From: Bacillus sp. ISL-51
GTDB lineage: Bacteria; Bacillota; Bacilli; Bacillales; Bacillaceae
Direction of reading: 5' to 3'
DNA length: 64,000 nt
Assembly (NCBI RefSeq): GCF_018613535.1
Contig: NZ_JAGGQB010000012.1
Location: 124,001 to 188,000, forward strand
The notes beneath the pieces are model-generated. The model was not told where the DNA came from and did not search any database. It saw only the letters and a program-made list of their open reading frames with translations. Made by a program: the position numbers and the translations under genes. Shown here piece after piece: positions 43,800 to 53,896 of the stretch (positions are counted from its first letter, which is position 1; each line of letters opens with the position of its first letter).

Positions 43800-44150
43800 A
43801 ACTTCATCCTTACATATACGAAGTGTATATAAAACAGATTCAGTTAAATCCTTATACCTTTTTTTATGGATATGATGAACATATGATTGGAGCATTAATT
43901 CCGAAAAGTTTTCTTTAACGGCCAGAATCTGTTCCTGATGAACGTATTTCGGCCGGCTCGTTTGGATAAACGGCAGCGCCTTTTCAATCCAAAGCGCGCA
44001 AAGCTTATCCTTTTTTTCAACATCAGGCTTAATGGTTTCAAAGAAATCATATGAGCGGTCGTACTCTTTTCCGTCTTGGTACCTTCTGTCAGCCTCTATA
44101 GCCGCCTCTATCATTTGTTCTGTTAACTTCAATAATGATTGTGTCTGCAA
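43782..44150 (-). CDS. yppE: YppE, DUF1798 protein of unknown function
   Basis: 122 residues from TTG 44150, with GAGGTG upstream. All-helical, acidic-basic mixed (LLKLTEQMIEAAIEADRRYQ). Matches YppE by position and start. No motif suggesting enzymatic function. 45 nt after yppD. Confidence 0.82.
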   Translation of the reverse strand: MQTQSLLKLTEQMIEAAIEADRRYQDGKEYDRSYDFFETIKPDVEKKDKLCALWIEKALPFIQTSRPKYVHQEQILAVKENFSELMLQSYVHHIHKKRYKDLTESVLYTLRICKDEVEKEGS

Positions 44151-44195
44151 ACGGACTCACCTCAATACATATCGTACCAAAGTTTCAACACAAAT

Positions 44196-44441
44196 TCAGC
44201 TTATCCGGCATGCCTTAGGTAAAACCGTTTTGCGCTGGTCAGTCAAGAACAGGTCGTCAATACAGATATGAAGCTCCCGCAAATCGTCCTCCAGGGCAGC
44301 GAGACGTTCATCCTCTGTTTCCTCAGCTTCTGTTTTATAGAGCGTCATTGATTGTTCAAGCGTCTCTTCAGCACCAGAGAGCCGATCTTCGATATCAGAA
44401 AGCAGACGGAGAATATCAGCCTTACTCGTGTAAACGGTCAT
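44196..44441 (-). CDS. yppD: YppD, small acidic protein of unknown function
   Basis: 81 residues, strongly acidic and coiled-coil-like (LRLLSDIEDRLSGAEETLEQ) with a CIDDLFLTDQRKT tail. GGGAGG lies 7 nt before the ATG. Probably cotranscribed with yppE. No function recognised. Confidence 0.82.
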   Translation of the reverse strand: MTVYTSKADILRLLSDIEDRLSGAEETLEQSMTLYKTEAEETEDERLAALEDDLRELHICIDDLFLTDQRKTVLPKACRIS

Positions 44442-44645
44442 TCATGTTCCTCCCTTTTGTCACTTACGTATCTCCGAGTATAATTCTCGTTTTTACGCCT
44501 CTTTCCTTTGCACCTGACAAAACTAGAAGCAAATCGCCAAACAAACACGTTTTATCCTAAAAGGCGGGACTTTCGACAAAAAAGTGACGCAAACTTTGTA
44601 TGAAGCAGCACGTTAATGCAAACGATACAGTTGAGGAGGTGCCGT

Positions 44646-44750
44646 ATGAAAACGAGACCGAAAAATGCAGGCAAACAGCAAAAAACCGAATCAAAAGCGA
44701 CCGATACGTTAGATAAAAAAACAGGCGGCCCAAACCGCCCTTCTACGTAA
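44646..44750 (+). CDS. sspM: Small acid-soluble spore protein SspM
   Basis: 34 residues: MKTRPKNAGKQQKTESKATD then TLDKKTGGPNRPST, recognisable as SspM. GAGGAGG precedes the ATG. A partial sigma-G-like promoter (GTATG, 18 nt, AACGATA) lies upstream. Minor forespore SASP. Confidence 0.92.
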   Translation: MKTRPKNAGKQQKTESKATDTLDKKTGGPNRPST

Positions 44751-44762
44751 GGCAGATGCCCA

Positions 44763-44795
44763 GCCCGAAACCGCCGAAACGGTTTTGGGCTTTTT
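44763..44795 (+). terminator. Terminator of sspM, reaching into yppC
   Basis: GCCCGAAACCG (44763-44773) and CGGTTTTGGGC (44780-44790) form the stem, followed by T5. Confidence 0.85.
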
Positions 44796-45757
44796 CATTT
44801 TTTGAGCCAATGTTCAACGGCAAAAAGCGCATGCAGCTGACGTTTTTTTTGCAGATACCAGTTTGTAAGCTCCAGCTGCTTCGGCATTTTCTCCTGTAAA
44901 AAGGCCCCCTTCTTTAACCTTTTTTGAAACCAATCCTTCTTTCTGCCGTCTAATGAGTGGACAATCAAGGGATAGGTTGTTCTGAGCATTGGTGATGTTC
45001 GTTTTTTGATGCCGATTATTTTCTCCATATCAAAACGCGAGCCTGTATGAGGCACGTTATCGAGAAAGCGATAAAAAGAGCCGTAAAGCTCCGGGCAGAA
45101 TAGCAGCCGGGAAAGCTGTTTTCCGAGCGTAATTCTTTCTTCGGTTTTTGAAAACCGTTTGACGGAAATTCCGTATAAACATCCGTCATATGAAGGAAAT
45201 ATCACCGTGTTAAAGTGAAACCAATCACTTAAATAAAAAGGAATCGTGCCAAAAACATTCTTTTTAAACGAAGGATTTTGTATAATAGGTGTTTGGATAG
45301 TGTTTTGTTCATTTATAATAAGAGCATACATGAGCCGTTCCGTATCTCCGTCACGCCAAAAACGGAACCATTCTTCCTGCATAAATGCCGAAACGCGGAA
45401 ATGAGAAAGATGGCGAAAAAGAGGTTCACCGATTTTTTTCGACCACTGGTATAACAAAAGCTGGGGATAAGCGTCGGAAAAGATAAGCCAATTCGCCCTC
45501 TCATAGGACAGAAAAAACCAGTTTTTTTGTTTGCTATCAAGCCCCTGCTGATAAAGACTGCCTCTTAAATCAGTCATCGACCAGCCGGCATTGCGGGAAA
45601 CAAAAGATGCCAAAAGTGACCATTTGATCTCAGGATGGCGGTCATAATATGATTTATAGGCATTCGTCCGGGAAATATTATCGGCATTTTTCATTTTCGT
45701 CTCTTTTTCGATTCGGCGCAGAATGGTTGTTACGGTCTGTTGTGTTTGCACGTTCAT
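44795..45757 (-). CDS. yppC: YppC, DUF2515 protein of unknown function
   Basis: 320 residues beginning [20 protein letters not shown]. Soluble, no signal peptide; many aromatic residues ([20 protein letters not shown]). Divergent from recU, with only 41 nt between the starts, so the two share a control region. In B. subtilis yppC has the same place beside recU-ponA. Function unknown. Confidence 0.85.
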   Translation of the reverse strand: MNVQTQQTVTTILRRIEKETKMKNADNISRTNAYKSYYDRHPEIKWSLLASFVSRNAGWSMTDLRGSLYQQGLDSKQKNWFFLSYERANWLIFSDAYPQLLLYQWSKKIGEPLFRHLSHFRVSAFMQEEWFRFWRDGDTERLMYALIINEQNTIQTPIIQNPSFKKNVFGTIPFYLSDWFHFNTVIFPSYDGCLYGISVKRFSKTEERITLGKQLSRLLFCPELYGSFYRFLDNVPHTGSRFDMEKIIGIKKRTSPMLRTTYPLIVHSLDGRKKDWFQKRLKKGAFLQEKMPKQLELTNWYLQKKRQLHALFAVEHWLKK

Positions 45758-45798
45758 TCACTTCCGTCACTATAAGTTTGATAAGGAGGATGGAAAAA

Positions 45799-46413
45799 GT
45801 GATTCGGTATCCGAATGGAAAGACATTTCAGCCGAACAAAACGGTTTCATCCCAAAAAAGCCAGAAACGGACGCCTTCTTACAGTAATCGCGGCATGACC
45901 CTCGAAGACGACCTGAATGAAACGAATAAGTATTATCTGGCTAACCAAATTGCTGTCATTCATAAAAAGCCGACACCCGTTCAAATTGTAAATGTCCATT
46001 ATCCGAAAAGAAGCGCCGCAGTCATTAAGGAAGCCTATTTTAAGCAGTCGTCAACAACTGATTACAACGGGATTTATAAGGGGCGCTACATTGATTTTGA
46101 GGCAAAAGAGACAAAAAACAAAACGGCATTTCCCCTGCAGAATTTTCATGACCATCAGATTGAGCATATGAAGCAGGTGACTGCTCAAGGCGGCATTTGT
46201 TTTGTTATTATATCCGCTTTCGAAAAAGTTTATTTCCTCGAGGCTGATAAGCTGTTTATCTTTTGGGAGAGAAAGGAGAAAAACGGCAGGAAATCGATTC
46301 GCAAAGACGAATTAGAAGATGCTTCCTTGCCGATTTCCCTTGGATACTCACCGAGAATTGATTATATTAGTATTATTGAACAGCTTTATTTTTCGCAGGA
46401 GACAGTAGACTGA
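45799..46413 (+). CDS. recU: Holliday junction resolvase RecU
   Basis: 204 residues from GTG 45799 (AAGGAGG 9 nt upstream, [11 protein letters not shown] start); the open frame reaches further upstream into yppC without a site. Catalytic residues of the type II restriction-like fold: [20 protein letters not shown] (Asp, then DxExK) and [11 protein letters not shown] at the N-terminus. Cuts four-way junctions and modulates RecA. ponA follows after 33 nt in the same operon, the classic recU-ponA pair. Confidence 0.95.
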   Translation: MIRYPNGKTFQPNKTVSSQKSQKRTPSYSNRGMTLEDDLNETNKYYLANQIAVIHKKPTPVQIVNVHYPKRSAAVIKEAYFKQSSTTDYNGIYKGRYIDFEAKETKNKTAFPLQNFHDHQIEHMKQVTAQGGICFVIISAFEKVYFLEADKLFIFWERKEKNGRKSIRKDELEDASLPISLGYSPRIDYISIIEQLYFSQETVD

Positions 46414-46446
46414 GCGAAAGGTTGATTAACGAAAGGTTGAGATGTT

Positions 46447-49227
46447 ATGTCAGATCAATTTATGAGTCGTGAAGAACGCCGAAAGGCAAAGCAGACGAAA
46501 AACAGCAAGCCGGCTTCTTCACCGAAAAAAGGCAAGAAACAGCGTAAAGGCGGTTTATTTAAAAAAATTGTACTGTCTTTGGTTATTCTGTTTGTCCTTG
46601 GCATAGTCGGCGGAGCGGCGGCATTCGCCGTTTTAGTTTCCGGCGCACCGTCATTGGATGAAGCTAAGCTGAAAACGCCTTACTCTTCAACGATTTATGA
46701 TAAAAACGGCAAAGAAATCGCGGAAGTGGGCGCCGAGAAGCGAACCTACGTCCCGATTAAAGATATTCCCGATGTTGTAAAAGAAGCGTTTATCGCGACA
46801 GAGGACGCCCGTTTTTATAAGCACCACGGGATTGACCCGATCCGGATCGGCGGCGCCTTGGTCGCCAACTTTACGGACGGTTTCGGATCAGAGGGAGGAA
46901 GCACAATCACCCAGCAGGTTGTGAAAAACTCGCTTCTGACTCACCAGAAAACGATTAAACGGAAAGCTCAGGAAGTATGGCTTTCATTGCAGCTGGAGCG
47001 CCATTATTCTAAAGATGAAATTTTAGAAATGTATTTAAACAGAATTTATTTCTCACCGCGCGCCTACGGCGTCGGTAAAGCCGCTGAAGAATTTTTCGGC
47101 GTAAAAGACCTCAGCAAGCTCACGGTTGAACAGGCAGCGACCCTTGCCGGTATGCCGCAGAGCCCGACCGGATACAACCCTGTTAAAAATCCGAATTCCT
47201 CTGAAAAGAGACGGAACATCGTTCTCAGCCTAATGGAAAAACAAGGTTTTATCTCGAGTGCTGAATACCAAAAAGCGAAAAAAGTGTCCATGAAAGATGA
47301 AGGCGTCGTCAGCCAAAAGCAATATGAGAAAAAGGATACAAATAAATACAGCGCTTTTGTTGAAGAAGTTATGAGTGAAATCGAAACGAAAGAAAAGAAA
47401 GATGTCGATATTTCCACTGACGGATTAAAAATCTATACGACCCTTGATACGAAAGCGCAAGATTATCTTGATGAATTAATGGACGGCGACAGTGTCGGCT
47501 TTACCCAAGGCATGCAGGGCGGCGTTACCCTCCTTGACACGACAAACGGCGAAATCCGCGCCATCGGATCGGGACGAAACAGCACAGTCGGCGGGTATAA
47601 CTATGCCACACAAGCCAAACGCCAGCCGGGTTCAACGATTAAACCGATTCTTGATTACGGACCGGTTATTGAAAATAAAAAATGGTCAACGTATGAGCAG
47701 ATTGATGACTCTGCTTACTCTTATACAAACGGAACAGCGATTCACGACTGGGATCGTAAATACCTTGGCCCAATTTCTATGCGTTATGCACTGGCACAGT
47801 CAAGAAATATACCGGCTCTGAAAGCATACCAAGCAGCTGGAAAAGATAATGCTGTCGACTTCGCTAATGGATTAGGCTTAGGGCTGAACAAAGACAGTGT
47901 AACTGAATCATATTCAATCGGCGGTTTTGGGGACGATAATCCGGGCGTTTCCACTCTGACCATGGCAGGCGCTTACAGCGCGTTCGGCAATAACGGAACA
48001 TACAATGAACCGCATGCGGTCACATCGATTGAATTTAATGACGGCACGAAGCTTGATTTAACGCCTAAATCGAAAAGTGCAATGAGCGACTACACGGCGT
48101 TTATGATTACAGATATGCTGAAATCTGCAGTGCAAACAGGAACAGGCAGCCTAGCACAAGTGCCGAACGTCGAAGTAGCCGGAAAAACGGGTACAACTAA
48201 CTTTCCAGACAGTTATATGAGAGAGCACAATATTGCAAGCGGAGGTGTGCCGGATTCTTGGTTTGTCGGCTATACACCGCAATATACAGCGGCCGTCTGG
48301 ACCGGTGTTGAAAGCAAAAATAAGGCAGGAAAACTATCCTTATCAAAAGCAGACCAGCAAGTAGCCAAACGCCTCTTCCAAAAGCTGATCTCATATGTTG
48401 ACGATGGCAAAGGAAGCTTTGAACAGCCTGACAGCGTCGTAAAAGAAACGATTGAAAAAGGCTCAAACCCTGCCGCTTTAGCCGGACCGAATACGCCGGA
48501 TGACAAAAAGGTAACGGAGTACTTCGTGAAAGGAACGCAGCCTACTGCTGTTTCTAAAACGTACACGAAAGAAAAAGCCGATAAACCGACAGGCCTGCAA
48601 GTAAAGTACGATAAAGACAAAAAATCATTGACCTTAAGCTGGGACTACGATGGTGATGCTTCCTTTAATGTCAAACAATCCGTTGACGGCGGAAGCTACA
48701 GTGACACTCAAAACAGCTCTGCAAAAGAAGCTGTCGTCTCTGACGTCACGCCAGGCTCCACATACAGCTTCCAAGTGACAGCGGAAAATGATGACGGAAA
48801 AAGCGATACGGTATCTACGTCCTTCAAAGTCCCGAAAGATGAAGAGGACGATGCAGACAAAGATAAAAAAACGGACGAAGAAAATCCTGATGATAATCAG
48901 GATAAAGACAAGACCCAAACCGATGATTCACAAACAGATAACAATCAGACAGATCCTTCAAACGGATCGGATGATTCGTCAACTGATGATCCAACTAAAA
49001 ACCCTGATCAGCCCAATCAGGATCAAACGGATAACGGTGATAAGAATCAGCCGGGCAACGGTAAGGATAAAAACGGCCAGAATGATAACAGCTCTGATAA
49101 TAGTTCCGACTCCGGAACAGACGGTTCCAATTCAGACGACAAACAAACGGACAAAAACCAAGACTCATCATCAAATATCAACGGGCAGTCAAATTCGTCA
49201 ACCATCCAATCAAACTCCGCTAATTAG
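46447..49227 (+). CDS. ponA: Penicillin-binding protein 1 (PBP1a/b), PonA
   Basis: Bifunctional class A PBP, 926 residues. Cytoplasmic basic tail, one membrane span (about 40-64), glycosyltransferase domain (catalytic Glu119 in ATEDARFYKHHGID), transpeptidase domain with SxxK at GSTIK (Ser396), SRN and KTGTT (Lys580), then a fibronectin III-like module and a ~130-residue Asp/Asn/Gln/Ser-rich tail. Polymerises and cross-links peptidoglycan; its localisation depends on GpsB (this window). The low-complexity tail is typical of B. subtilis PonA and variable in length. Confidence 0.97.
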   Translation: MSDQFMSREERRKAKQTKNSKPASSPKKGKKQRKGGLFKKIVLSLVILFVLGIVGGAAAFAVLVSGAPSLDEAKLKTPYSSTIYDKNGKEIAEVGAEKRTYVPIKDIPDVVKEAFIATEDARFYKHHGIDPIRIGGALVANFTDGFGSEGGSTITQQVVKNSLLTHQKTIKRKAQEVWLSLQLERHYSKDEILEMYLNRIYFSPRAYGVGKAAEEFFGVKDLSKLTVEQAATLAGMPQSPTGYNPVKNPNSSEKRRNIVLSLMEKQGFISSAEYQKAKKVSMKDEGVVSQKQYEKKDTNKYSAFVEEVMSEIETKEKKDVDISTDGLKIYTTLDTKAQDYLDELMDGDSVGFTQGMQGGVTLLDTTNGEIRAIGSGRNSTVGGYNYATQAKRQPGSTIKPILDYGPVIENKKWSTYEQIDDSAYSYTNGTAIHDWDRKYLGPISMRYALAQSRNIPALKAYQAAGKDNAVDFANGLGLGLNKDSVTESYSIGGFGDDNPGVSTLTMAGAYSAFGNNGTYNEPHAVTSIEFNDGTKLDLTPKSKSAMSDYTAFMITDMLKSAVQTGTGSLAQVPNVEVAGKTGTTNFPDSYMREHNIASGGVPDSWFVGYTPQYTAAVWTGVESKNKAGKLSLSKADQQVAKRLFQKLISYVDDGKGSFEQPDSVVKETIEKGSNPAALAGPNTPDDKKVTEYFVKGTQPTAVSKTYTKEKADKPTGLQVKYDKDKKSLTLSWDYDGDASFNVKQSVDGGSYSDTQNSSAKEAVVSDVTPGSTYSFQVTAENDDGKSDTVSTSFKVPKDEEDDADKDKKTDEENPDDNQDKDKTQTDDSQTDNNQTDPSNGSDDSSTDDPTKNPDQPNQDQTDNGDKNQPGNGKDKNGQNDNSSDNSSDSGTDGSNSDDKQTDKNQDSSSNINGQSNSSTIQSNSAN

Positions 49228-49234
49228 CGGCCGA

Positions 49235-49268
49235 AAGCCTTCACCTCAAATAGGTGAAGGCTTTTTTG
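49235..49268 (+). terminator. Terminator of ponA
   Basis: AGCCTTCACCT (49236-49246) and AGGTGAAGGCT (49252-49262), followed by T6. Confidence 0.92.
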
Positions 49269-49273
49269 TACAA

Positions 49274-49308
49274 TAAAAAACCTCCTTACGTAAAAATAAG
49301 GAGGTTTC
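49274..49308 (-). terminator. Terminator of ypoC
   Basis: AAACCTCCTTA (49278-49288) and TAAGGAGGTTT (49297-49307); on the minus strand T6 follows. It touches the ypoC stop codon. Confidence 0.85.
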
Positions 49309-49802
49309 TATTTTTTATTCATGGCTTCATATTTATGAAATTGTTTTTTCATTTCCGTCATCAGCTCATCCAGCTGTATAAACGAGTGGAATTGTGTCGG
49401 TTTCGTTAAAATAAACGCTATTCGCTCCGCCCAATTGATCGGCTCCGCCGGAAAATGTCTTGTTTTAAGAACAGACCAATCAAGTGACAGCACCCGCTCC
49501 CCTGCCGTCCAATGAAAAGCGGCAATCAGGCAGACAATCCCTTTCAGGATGTCATTTTGATCGCATCTCGATTTGCGTGTTTGAAATACGGGCAGCAGCG
49601 TTTCTTTCGTTTCATCCCATATCTGAAAAAGAAAAGGAACATATTCACTTTTTTCTTTCCATGGCTCTATCTCATGCGGATATTCACTAAAATCCACATA
49701 CAAGGGATTATGGCGCAGCGCGGATTTTATGCTTTCGCTTTCCATGTCAGTAAGACCGCGCAAATATGCTTCATAACCTGACAATGTTTCTTTTTCCGTC
49801 AC
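49308..49802 (-). CDS. ypoC: YpoC, protein of unknown function
   Basis: 164 residues from a GTG that overlaps the nth stop (GTGA). No signal or membrane segment; Trp-rich (AAFHWTAGERVLSLDWSVLK). Function unknown. Last gene of dnaD-nth-ypoC, directly convergent on ponA. Confidence 0.85.
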   Translation of the reverse strand: MTEKETLSGYEAYLRGLTDMESESIKSALRHNPLYVDFSEYPHEIEPWKEKSEYVPFLFQIWDETKETLLPVFQTRKSRCDQNDILKGIVCLIAAFHWTAGERVLSLDWSVLKTRHFPAEPINWAERIAFILTKPTQFHSFIQLDELMTEMKKQFHKYEAMNKK

Positions 49803-50458
49803 CGTTTCACCAGCCCTTTTTTATCTCGTTTTTGGCCTTCTCTGCATAACGAAAGCAAAGGACATTCCGCACAGCGGGGCGATTGAGCTTTACAGTGATA
49901 GCGCCCGAAAAATATCAATCTGTGGTGCGTGACGGACCAATCTTCTTTCGGCACTTTTTTCATTAATGTTTTCTCAACTTCCAAAACCGAGTCCTTCCAG
50001 CGGCAGATGCCGAGCCGTTTGCTGACTCGCTCAACATGAGTATCTACTGCGATCGCGGGAATGCCGAACGCAACCGATACGACCACATTTGCTGTTTTTC
50101 GGCCTACCCCAGGCAGCTTCACAAGCTCATCTCTGTCTTTCGGCACTTCTCCGCCGTAATCTTCAATGATCATCTTACTGAGCTTTTGAATATTTTTGGC
50201 TTTATTTCGGTACAAACCGATGGATCTGATATCCTGCTGGAGTTCTTCCAGCGGCACGGCAAGATAGTCTTCAGGCCGTTTATATTTTTCAAATAACGTT
50301 TTTGTCACTCTGTTGACGAGGGCGTCCGTACATTGTGCAGATAAAGCGACTGCCACGACCAATTCGAAAGGATTTGAATGGACAAGTTCACATTCTGCGT
50401 GCGGAAACATGTCGCCGATTTTTTCAAGACAATATTCGATCTGCTTTAAATTTAACAC
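49799..50458 (-). CDS. nth: Endonuclease III (Nth)
   Basis: Base-excision repair DNA glycosylase/AP lyase for oxidised pyrimidines. 219 residues from GTG, with GGGGAG close before it. The helix-hairpin-helix is KLPGVGRKTANVVVSVAFG with catalytic Lys121; catalytic Asp139 is in AVDTHVERVSKRLG. The [4Fe-4S] ligands are CKAQSPRCAECPLLSLC (C-x6-C-x2-C-x5-C). Sits between dnaD and ypoC, 18 nt after dnaD. Confidence 0.97.
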   Translation of the reverse strand: MLNLKQIEYCLEKIGDMFPHAECELVHSNPFELVVAVALSAQCTDALVNRVTKTLFEKYKRPEDYLAVPLEELQQDIRSIGLYRNKAKNIQKLSKMIIEDYGGEVPKDRDELVKLPGVGRKTANVVVSVAFGIPAIAVDTHVERVSKRLGICRWKDSVLEVEKTLMKKVPKEDWSVTHHRLIFFGRYHCKAQSPRCAECPLLSLCREGQKRDKKGLVKR

Positions 50459-50476
50459 GTTTCTCCCCTTCTCACT

Positions 50477-51175
50477 TTACTGTTCCAGCCAATTGTAAAA
50501 AGGAACCTGCCTCGTGTACTCTTTTTGCGGTTCGTTTTGTTTCGTTTGGACACGTCTGAATTTCTGGCTGTGCACCTTCGCCTGCTCTACCGTTTGTAAG
50601 CCGTTCTTTTTCCATTCAAACAAAATTCGGTCGATATACCGGAAACTGAGTTTTCCTGATAAGACAGCTTCTTTTAACGCGTGCTTAATCATCGGTGCTT
50701 CGTGCTGGTCTTGATCCTGCCATATGGCCAATGTCTCGCATTCAAGCGGAGACAGCGGTCTTCCGAACTCTTCCTCAAAAATGGTATACAGGCTCTTTTG
50801 TTCCCCTTCTGATTGTCTTTCCTGTGTTTGGTTTTGTGAATGCTGAATATGATCATACAGCTTTGCCCATAACGGCTGCAAAGAGTATTTTTCAAATTTT
50901 ATTCCATTATGGTCTTCACATTCTTCTAAGAATAGAAAGCCTTTTTGGATAAACATTCTCAACCTGCTTGTACATTCTTCAACAGAAATTGACATGCCGG
51001 ACTGAAGTTCAAACGGCGTCGGAAAATAAGAGCCTTTTTCCAAATGCATTTTAATCTTCAGAAGCAGAATCAATTCGGTTTCATTTAAACCGAGCTGCCG
51101 GTAATTTGTCAGAAGCAGATTGGGAATGCTTGAGGCACCGAGCTCTTGCATATCTATAAATTGCTGTTTTTTCAT
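50477..51175 (-). CDS. dnaD: DnaD, primosomal replication-initiation protein
   Basis: 232 residues from the second of two adjacent ATGs (51175), which has AGAGGTG at a better distance. The N-terminal winged-helix oligomerisation domain (ELGASSIPNLLLTNYRQLGL) is followed by the C-terminal DnaB_2-type domain with YIDRILFEWKKNGLQTVEQA and the YRxxP-like end. It helps load the replicative helicase with DnaB and DnaI and remodels DNA at oriC and during PriA-dependent restart. First gene of dnaD-nth-ypoC; asnS upstream ends in a terminator. Confidence 0.96.
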   Translation of the reverse strand: MKKQQFIDMQELGASSIPNLLLTNYRQLGLNETELILLLKIKMHLEKGSYFPTPFELQSGMSISVEECTSRLRMFIQKGFLFLEECEDHNGIKFEKYSLQPLWAKLYDHIQHSQNQTQERQSEGEQKSLYTIFEEEFGRPLSPLECETLAIWQDQDQHEAPMIKHALKEAVLSGKLSFRYIDRILFEWKKNGLQTVEQAKVHSQKFRRVQTKQNEPQKEYTRQVPFYNWLEQ

Positions 51176-51227
51176 CATTACACCTCTTACCTGTAAAGGT
51201 TATCGCGCGGGCTTTCCCCTTTACTAT

Positions 51228-51262
51228 GAAAAAGTCTCCCTTTACAGGAGACTCTTTTTTTC
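51228..51262 (-). terminator. Terminator of asnS
   Basis: AGTCTCCC (51233-51240) and GGAGACT (51247-51253) with runs of A and T on both sides, 7 nt past the asnS stop. Confidence 0.85.
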
Positions 51263-51268
51263 TATCTA

Positions 51269-52561
51269 TTACGGATACAGACGGTTCAAAAGTCTTGGGA
51301 ACGGAATCGTTTCACGCACGTGAGGCGCTCCGCTGATCCACGCAACTGTGCGCTCGAGTCCGAGACCGAAGCCGGAATGCGGCACAGAACCGTATTGTCT
51401 GAGTTCAGCATACCATTTGTAAGCGTCTGAATCCAGACCGTGCTTTTTTAATCTTGCTTCCAAAAGTTCCATATCATGAACCCGTTCAGAGCCGCCGATG
51501 ATTTCTCCGTAACCTTCCGGAGCGATTAAGTCCGCGCATAATACGACATCGTCACGGTCTTCTGCCGGCTGCATATAAAACGGTTTTAATGATGTTGGGT
51601 AATGAGTGATAAACACCGGCTTGTCATAGCTTTCTGCGATCGCAGTTTCATGCGGCGCGCCGAAGTCATCTCCCCATTCAATATCGTCAAACCCTTTTTC
51701 TTTCAGAAATTCAATTGCCTCATCATACGTAATACGAGGAAAAGGCGCTTTGATTTGTTCAAGCTTGGAAGTGTCTCTTCCTAATGTGTTCAGCTCGATT
51801 GCGCAATTTTTCAATACGCTTTGTACGATGTAAGACACATAATTTTCCTGAACCTCAAGGTTTTCTTTAAATTCAACAAACGCCATTTCCGGCTCGATCA
51901 TCCAGAATTCAATCAGATGGCGCTTCGTTTTTGATTTTTCCGCTCTGAACGTCGGACCGAATGAGAACACTTTTCCAAGCGCCATAGCAGCAGCTTCCAT
52001 ATACAGCTGGCCGCTTTGAGACAAAAATGCGTCCTCGTCGAAATATTTCGTTGCGAACAGCTCTGTCGTTCCTTCAGGGGCGCTTCCCGTTAAAATAGGC
52101 GGGTCGACTTTAACGAAGCCTTCTTTATTGAAAAATTCATAAGTCGCGCGAATGATTTCGTTACGGATTTTCATAATCGCATGCTGGCGTTTAGAACGAA
52201 GCCATAAATGTCTGTGGTCCATTAAAAACTCCGTGCCGTGCTCTTTCGGCGTAATCGGATAATCAGTCGCTTCATGAATCACTTCAATTGAAGTCACCGC
52301 AAGTTCATAGCCCAGCGGTGAACGCTCGTCCTCTTTTACAATTCCTTTTACGTAAAGTGACGTTTCCTGCGTCACTGATTTTGCCGTTTGGAAGATGTTT
52401 TCTTCAACTTCAGCTTTGACGACGACTCCCTGAATGAAGCCTGTACCGTCTCTCAGCTGTAAAAAAGCGATCTTACCGCTTGAGCGTTTATTTGCGACCC
52501 AAGCTCCAATCGTTACTTCCTGGCCTACGTGTTTATACACTTGGTTTATCGTTGTTTTCAA
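51269..52561 (-). CDS. asnS: Asparaginyl-tRNA synthetase AsnS
   Basis: Class IIb aminoacyl-tRNA synthetase, 430 residues from TTG 52561 (GGAGGG upstream). The N-terminal OB-fold anticodon domain ([20 protein letters not shown]) is followed by class II motifs: motif 2 in [20 protein letters not shown] and motif 3 at the C-terminus in [15 protein letters not shown]. Charges tRNA-Asn. Own promoter between aspB and asnS. No T-box is found in the 131-nt leader region. Confidence 0.97.
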   Translation of the reverse strand: MKTTINQVYKHVGQEVTIGAWVANKRSSGKIAFLQLRDGTGFIQGVVVKAEVEENIFQTAKSVTQETSLYVKGIVKEDERSPLGYELAVTSIEVIHEATDYPITPKEHGTEFLMDHRHLWLRSKRQHAIMKIRNEIIRATYEFFNKEGFVKVDPPILTGSAPEGTTELFATKYFDEDAFLSQSGQLYMEAAAMALGKVFSFGPTFRAEKSKTKRHLIEFWMIEPEMAFVEFKENLEVQENYVSYIVQSVLKNCAIELNTLGRDTSKLEQIKAPFPRITYDEAIEFLKEKGFDDIEWGDDFGAPHETAIAESYDKPVFITHYPTSLKPFYMQPAEDRDDVVLCADLIAPEGYGEIIGGSERVHDMELLEARLKKHGLDSDAYKWYAELRQYGSVPHSGFGLGLERTVAWISGAPHVRETIPFPRLLNRLYP

Positions 52562-52623
52562 ACTCTTTCCCTCCAGAACAAGAAAGACATTCAGACATCC
52601 TGAATCTCTTTTTTCATCACCTT

Positions 52624-52653
52624 ATTATACCCGTTCTTCTCTAACGGGGTCAA
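52624..52653 (-). promoter_or_regulatory. asnS promoter with a dyad inside the spacer
   Basis: On the minus strand TTGACC (52653-52648) and TATAAT (52629-52624) are 18 nt apart. The spacer contains CCCGTT and AACGGG, inverted around seven bases, a possible operator or a fortuitous hairpin. Confidence 0.75.
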
Positions 52654-52660
52654 TGCAGAT

Positions 52661-52690
52661 GAAAAAGCGGCTTAAGGAAGCCGCTTTTTT
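52661..52690 (-). terminator. Terminator of aspB
   Basis: AAGCGGCTT (52665-52673) and AAGCCGCTT (52678-52686), with T5 following on the minus strand. Confidence 0.88.
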
Positions 52691-52692
52691 GA

Positions 52693-53874
52693 TCAGCTAT
52701 GTTTTTCTGTAAAACGGCGGATTCTTTCGACCGCTTTTTCTAAAAGATCCAGTGACGTTGCGTAAGATAAGCGGACGTTATCCGGTGAGCCGAAGCCGGA
52801 ACCCGGAACGATGGCGACTTTTTCTTCTTCCAGAAGCGCCTTCACATATTCGTCAACATCCTTGAAGCCGCAGTTTTGGGCTGCCGCTTTGGCGTTAGGG
52901 AACAAATAAAATGCACCTTCCGGCTTGACACAGGTAAACCCGGGAATTTCGCTAAGCTTTGCGTAAATCGTATTTAATCTGTGCTCAAATGCCTGCCTCA
53001 TTTCTTCCAGCGGCTCAGCCGGACCATTATATGCCGCAATAGCGCCGTATTGGGCGATGGAAGTCGGATTAGACGTGCTGTGGCTCGCAAGGCTGGTCAT
53101 GGCTTTAATAACCGTTTCCGCTCCGGCAGCATATCCGATTCTCCAGCCTGTCATGCTGTGGGATTTAGACACGCCGTTAATGACAATCGTTTGTTCTTTC
53201 AGTTCATTTGAAAGCTGCGCGATTGAAACGTGTTTCTTTCCTCCGTATGTAAGCTTTTCATAAATCTCGTCAGAAACGATCAGAATGTCATGCTCCAAGC
53301 AAACTTTGCCAAGCTCCTCGAGCTCCTCTTTTGTGTACATGACACCGGTCGGGTTGCTCGGCGAGTTGATAATTATTGCTTTCGTTTTATCCGTGACGGC
53401 CTGCTTCAGCTGCTCCGGTGAAATTTTGAACTGGTTGGATTCCAAACCTTCAACATACACCGGACGGCCGCCTGCCAGTTTCACCTGCTCAGGATAGCTG
53501 ACCCAGTATGGCGTCGGGATGATGACTTCATCTTCCTCATCAAGAATCACCTGAAACAGTGTATAAAGTGCATGTTTCGCGCCTGTGCAGACGATGATCT
53601 CAGACGGTTTGTATTCAATCCCCTGATCTTTTTTGAATTTTTCTGCGATGCTGTCTTTCAGCGCCGCCAAACCGCCGGAAGGCGTATACTTCGTATGGCC
53701 TTCATTCATTGAACGCACTGCCGCATCTATAATATGCTGAGGCGTGTTAAAATCCGGTTCTCCTGCCCCGAGACCGATGACATCATGGCCTTCTGCTTTC
53801 AGTTCTTTCGCTTTAGCGGTAATTGCCAATGTTGCAGACGGTGTTAATGCGGATACTCTTTTTGCCAATTTCAA
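52693..53874 (-). CDS. aspB: Aspartate aminotransferase AspB
   Basis: PLP-dependent class I aminotransferase interconverting aspartate and oxaloacetate with glutamate and 2-oxoglutarate. 393 residues from TTG 53874, with GGGGGAG upstream. The PLP lysine is in VINGVSKSHSMTGWRIGY; also NSPSNPTGVMY (Asn) and the conserved late Arg in DNVRLSYATS. Belongs to the Bacillus/Thermus Ib subgroup. Upstream are ypmB and ypmA on the same strand, 22 nt away. Confidence 0.96.
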   Translation of the reverse strand: MKLAKRVSALTPSATLAITAKAKELKAEGHDVIGLGAGEPDFNTPQHIIDAAVRSMNEGHTKYTPSGGLAALKDSIAEKFKKDQGIEYKPSEIIVCTGAKHALYTLFQVILDEEDEVIIPTPYWVSYPEQVKLAGGRPVYVEGLESNQFKISPEQLKQAVTDKTKAIIINSPSNPTGVMYTKEELEELGKVCLEHDILIVSDEIYEKLTYGGKKHVSIAQLSNELKEQTIVINGVSKSHSMTGWRIGYAAGAETVIKAMTSLASHSTSNPTSIAQYGAIAAYNGPAEPLEEMRQAFEHRLNTIYAKLSEIPGFTCVKPEGAFYLFPNAKAAAQNCGFKDVDEYVKALLEEEKVAIVPGSGFGSPDNVRLSYATSLDLLEKAVERIRRFTEKHS

Positions 53875-53896
53875 CTTAAACTCCCCCTAATACGTC

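Noticed and set aside
52562..52692. T-box leader before asnS
   Set aside because: No AGGGTGGNACCGCG-type sequence; the start point predicted from TATAAT leaves a leader of only ~55 nt.
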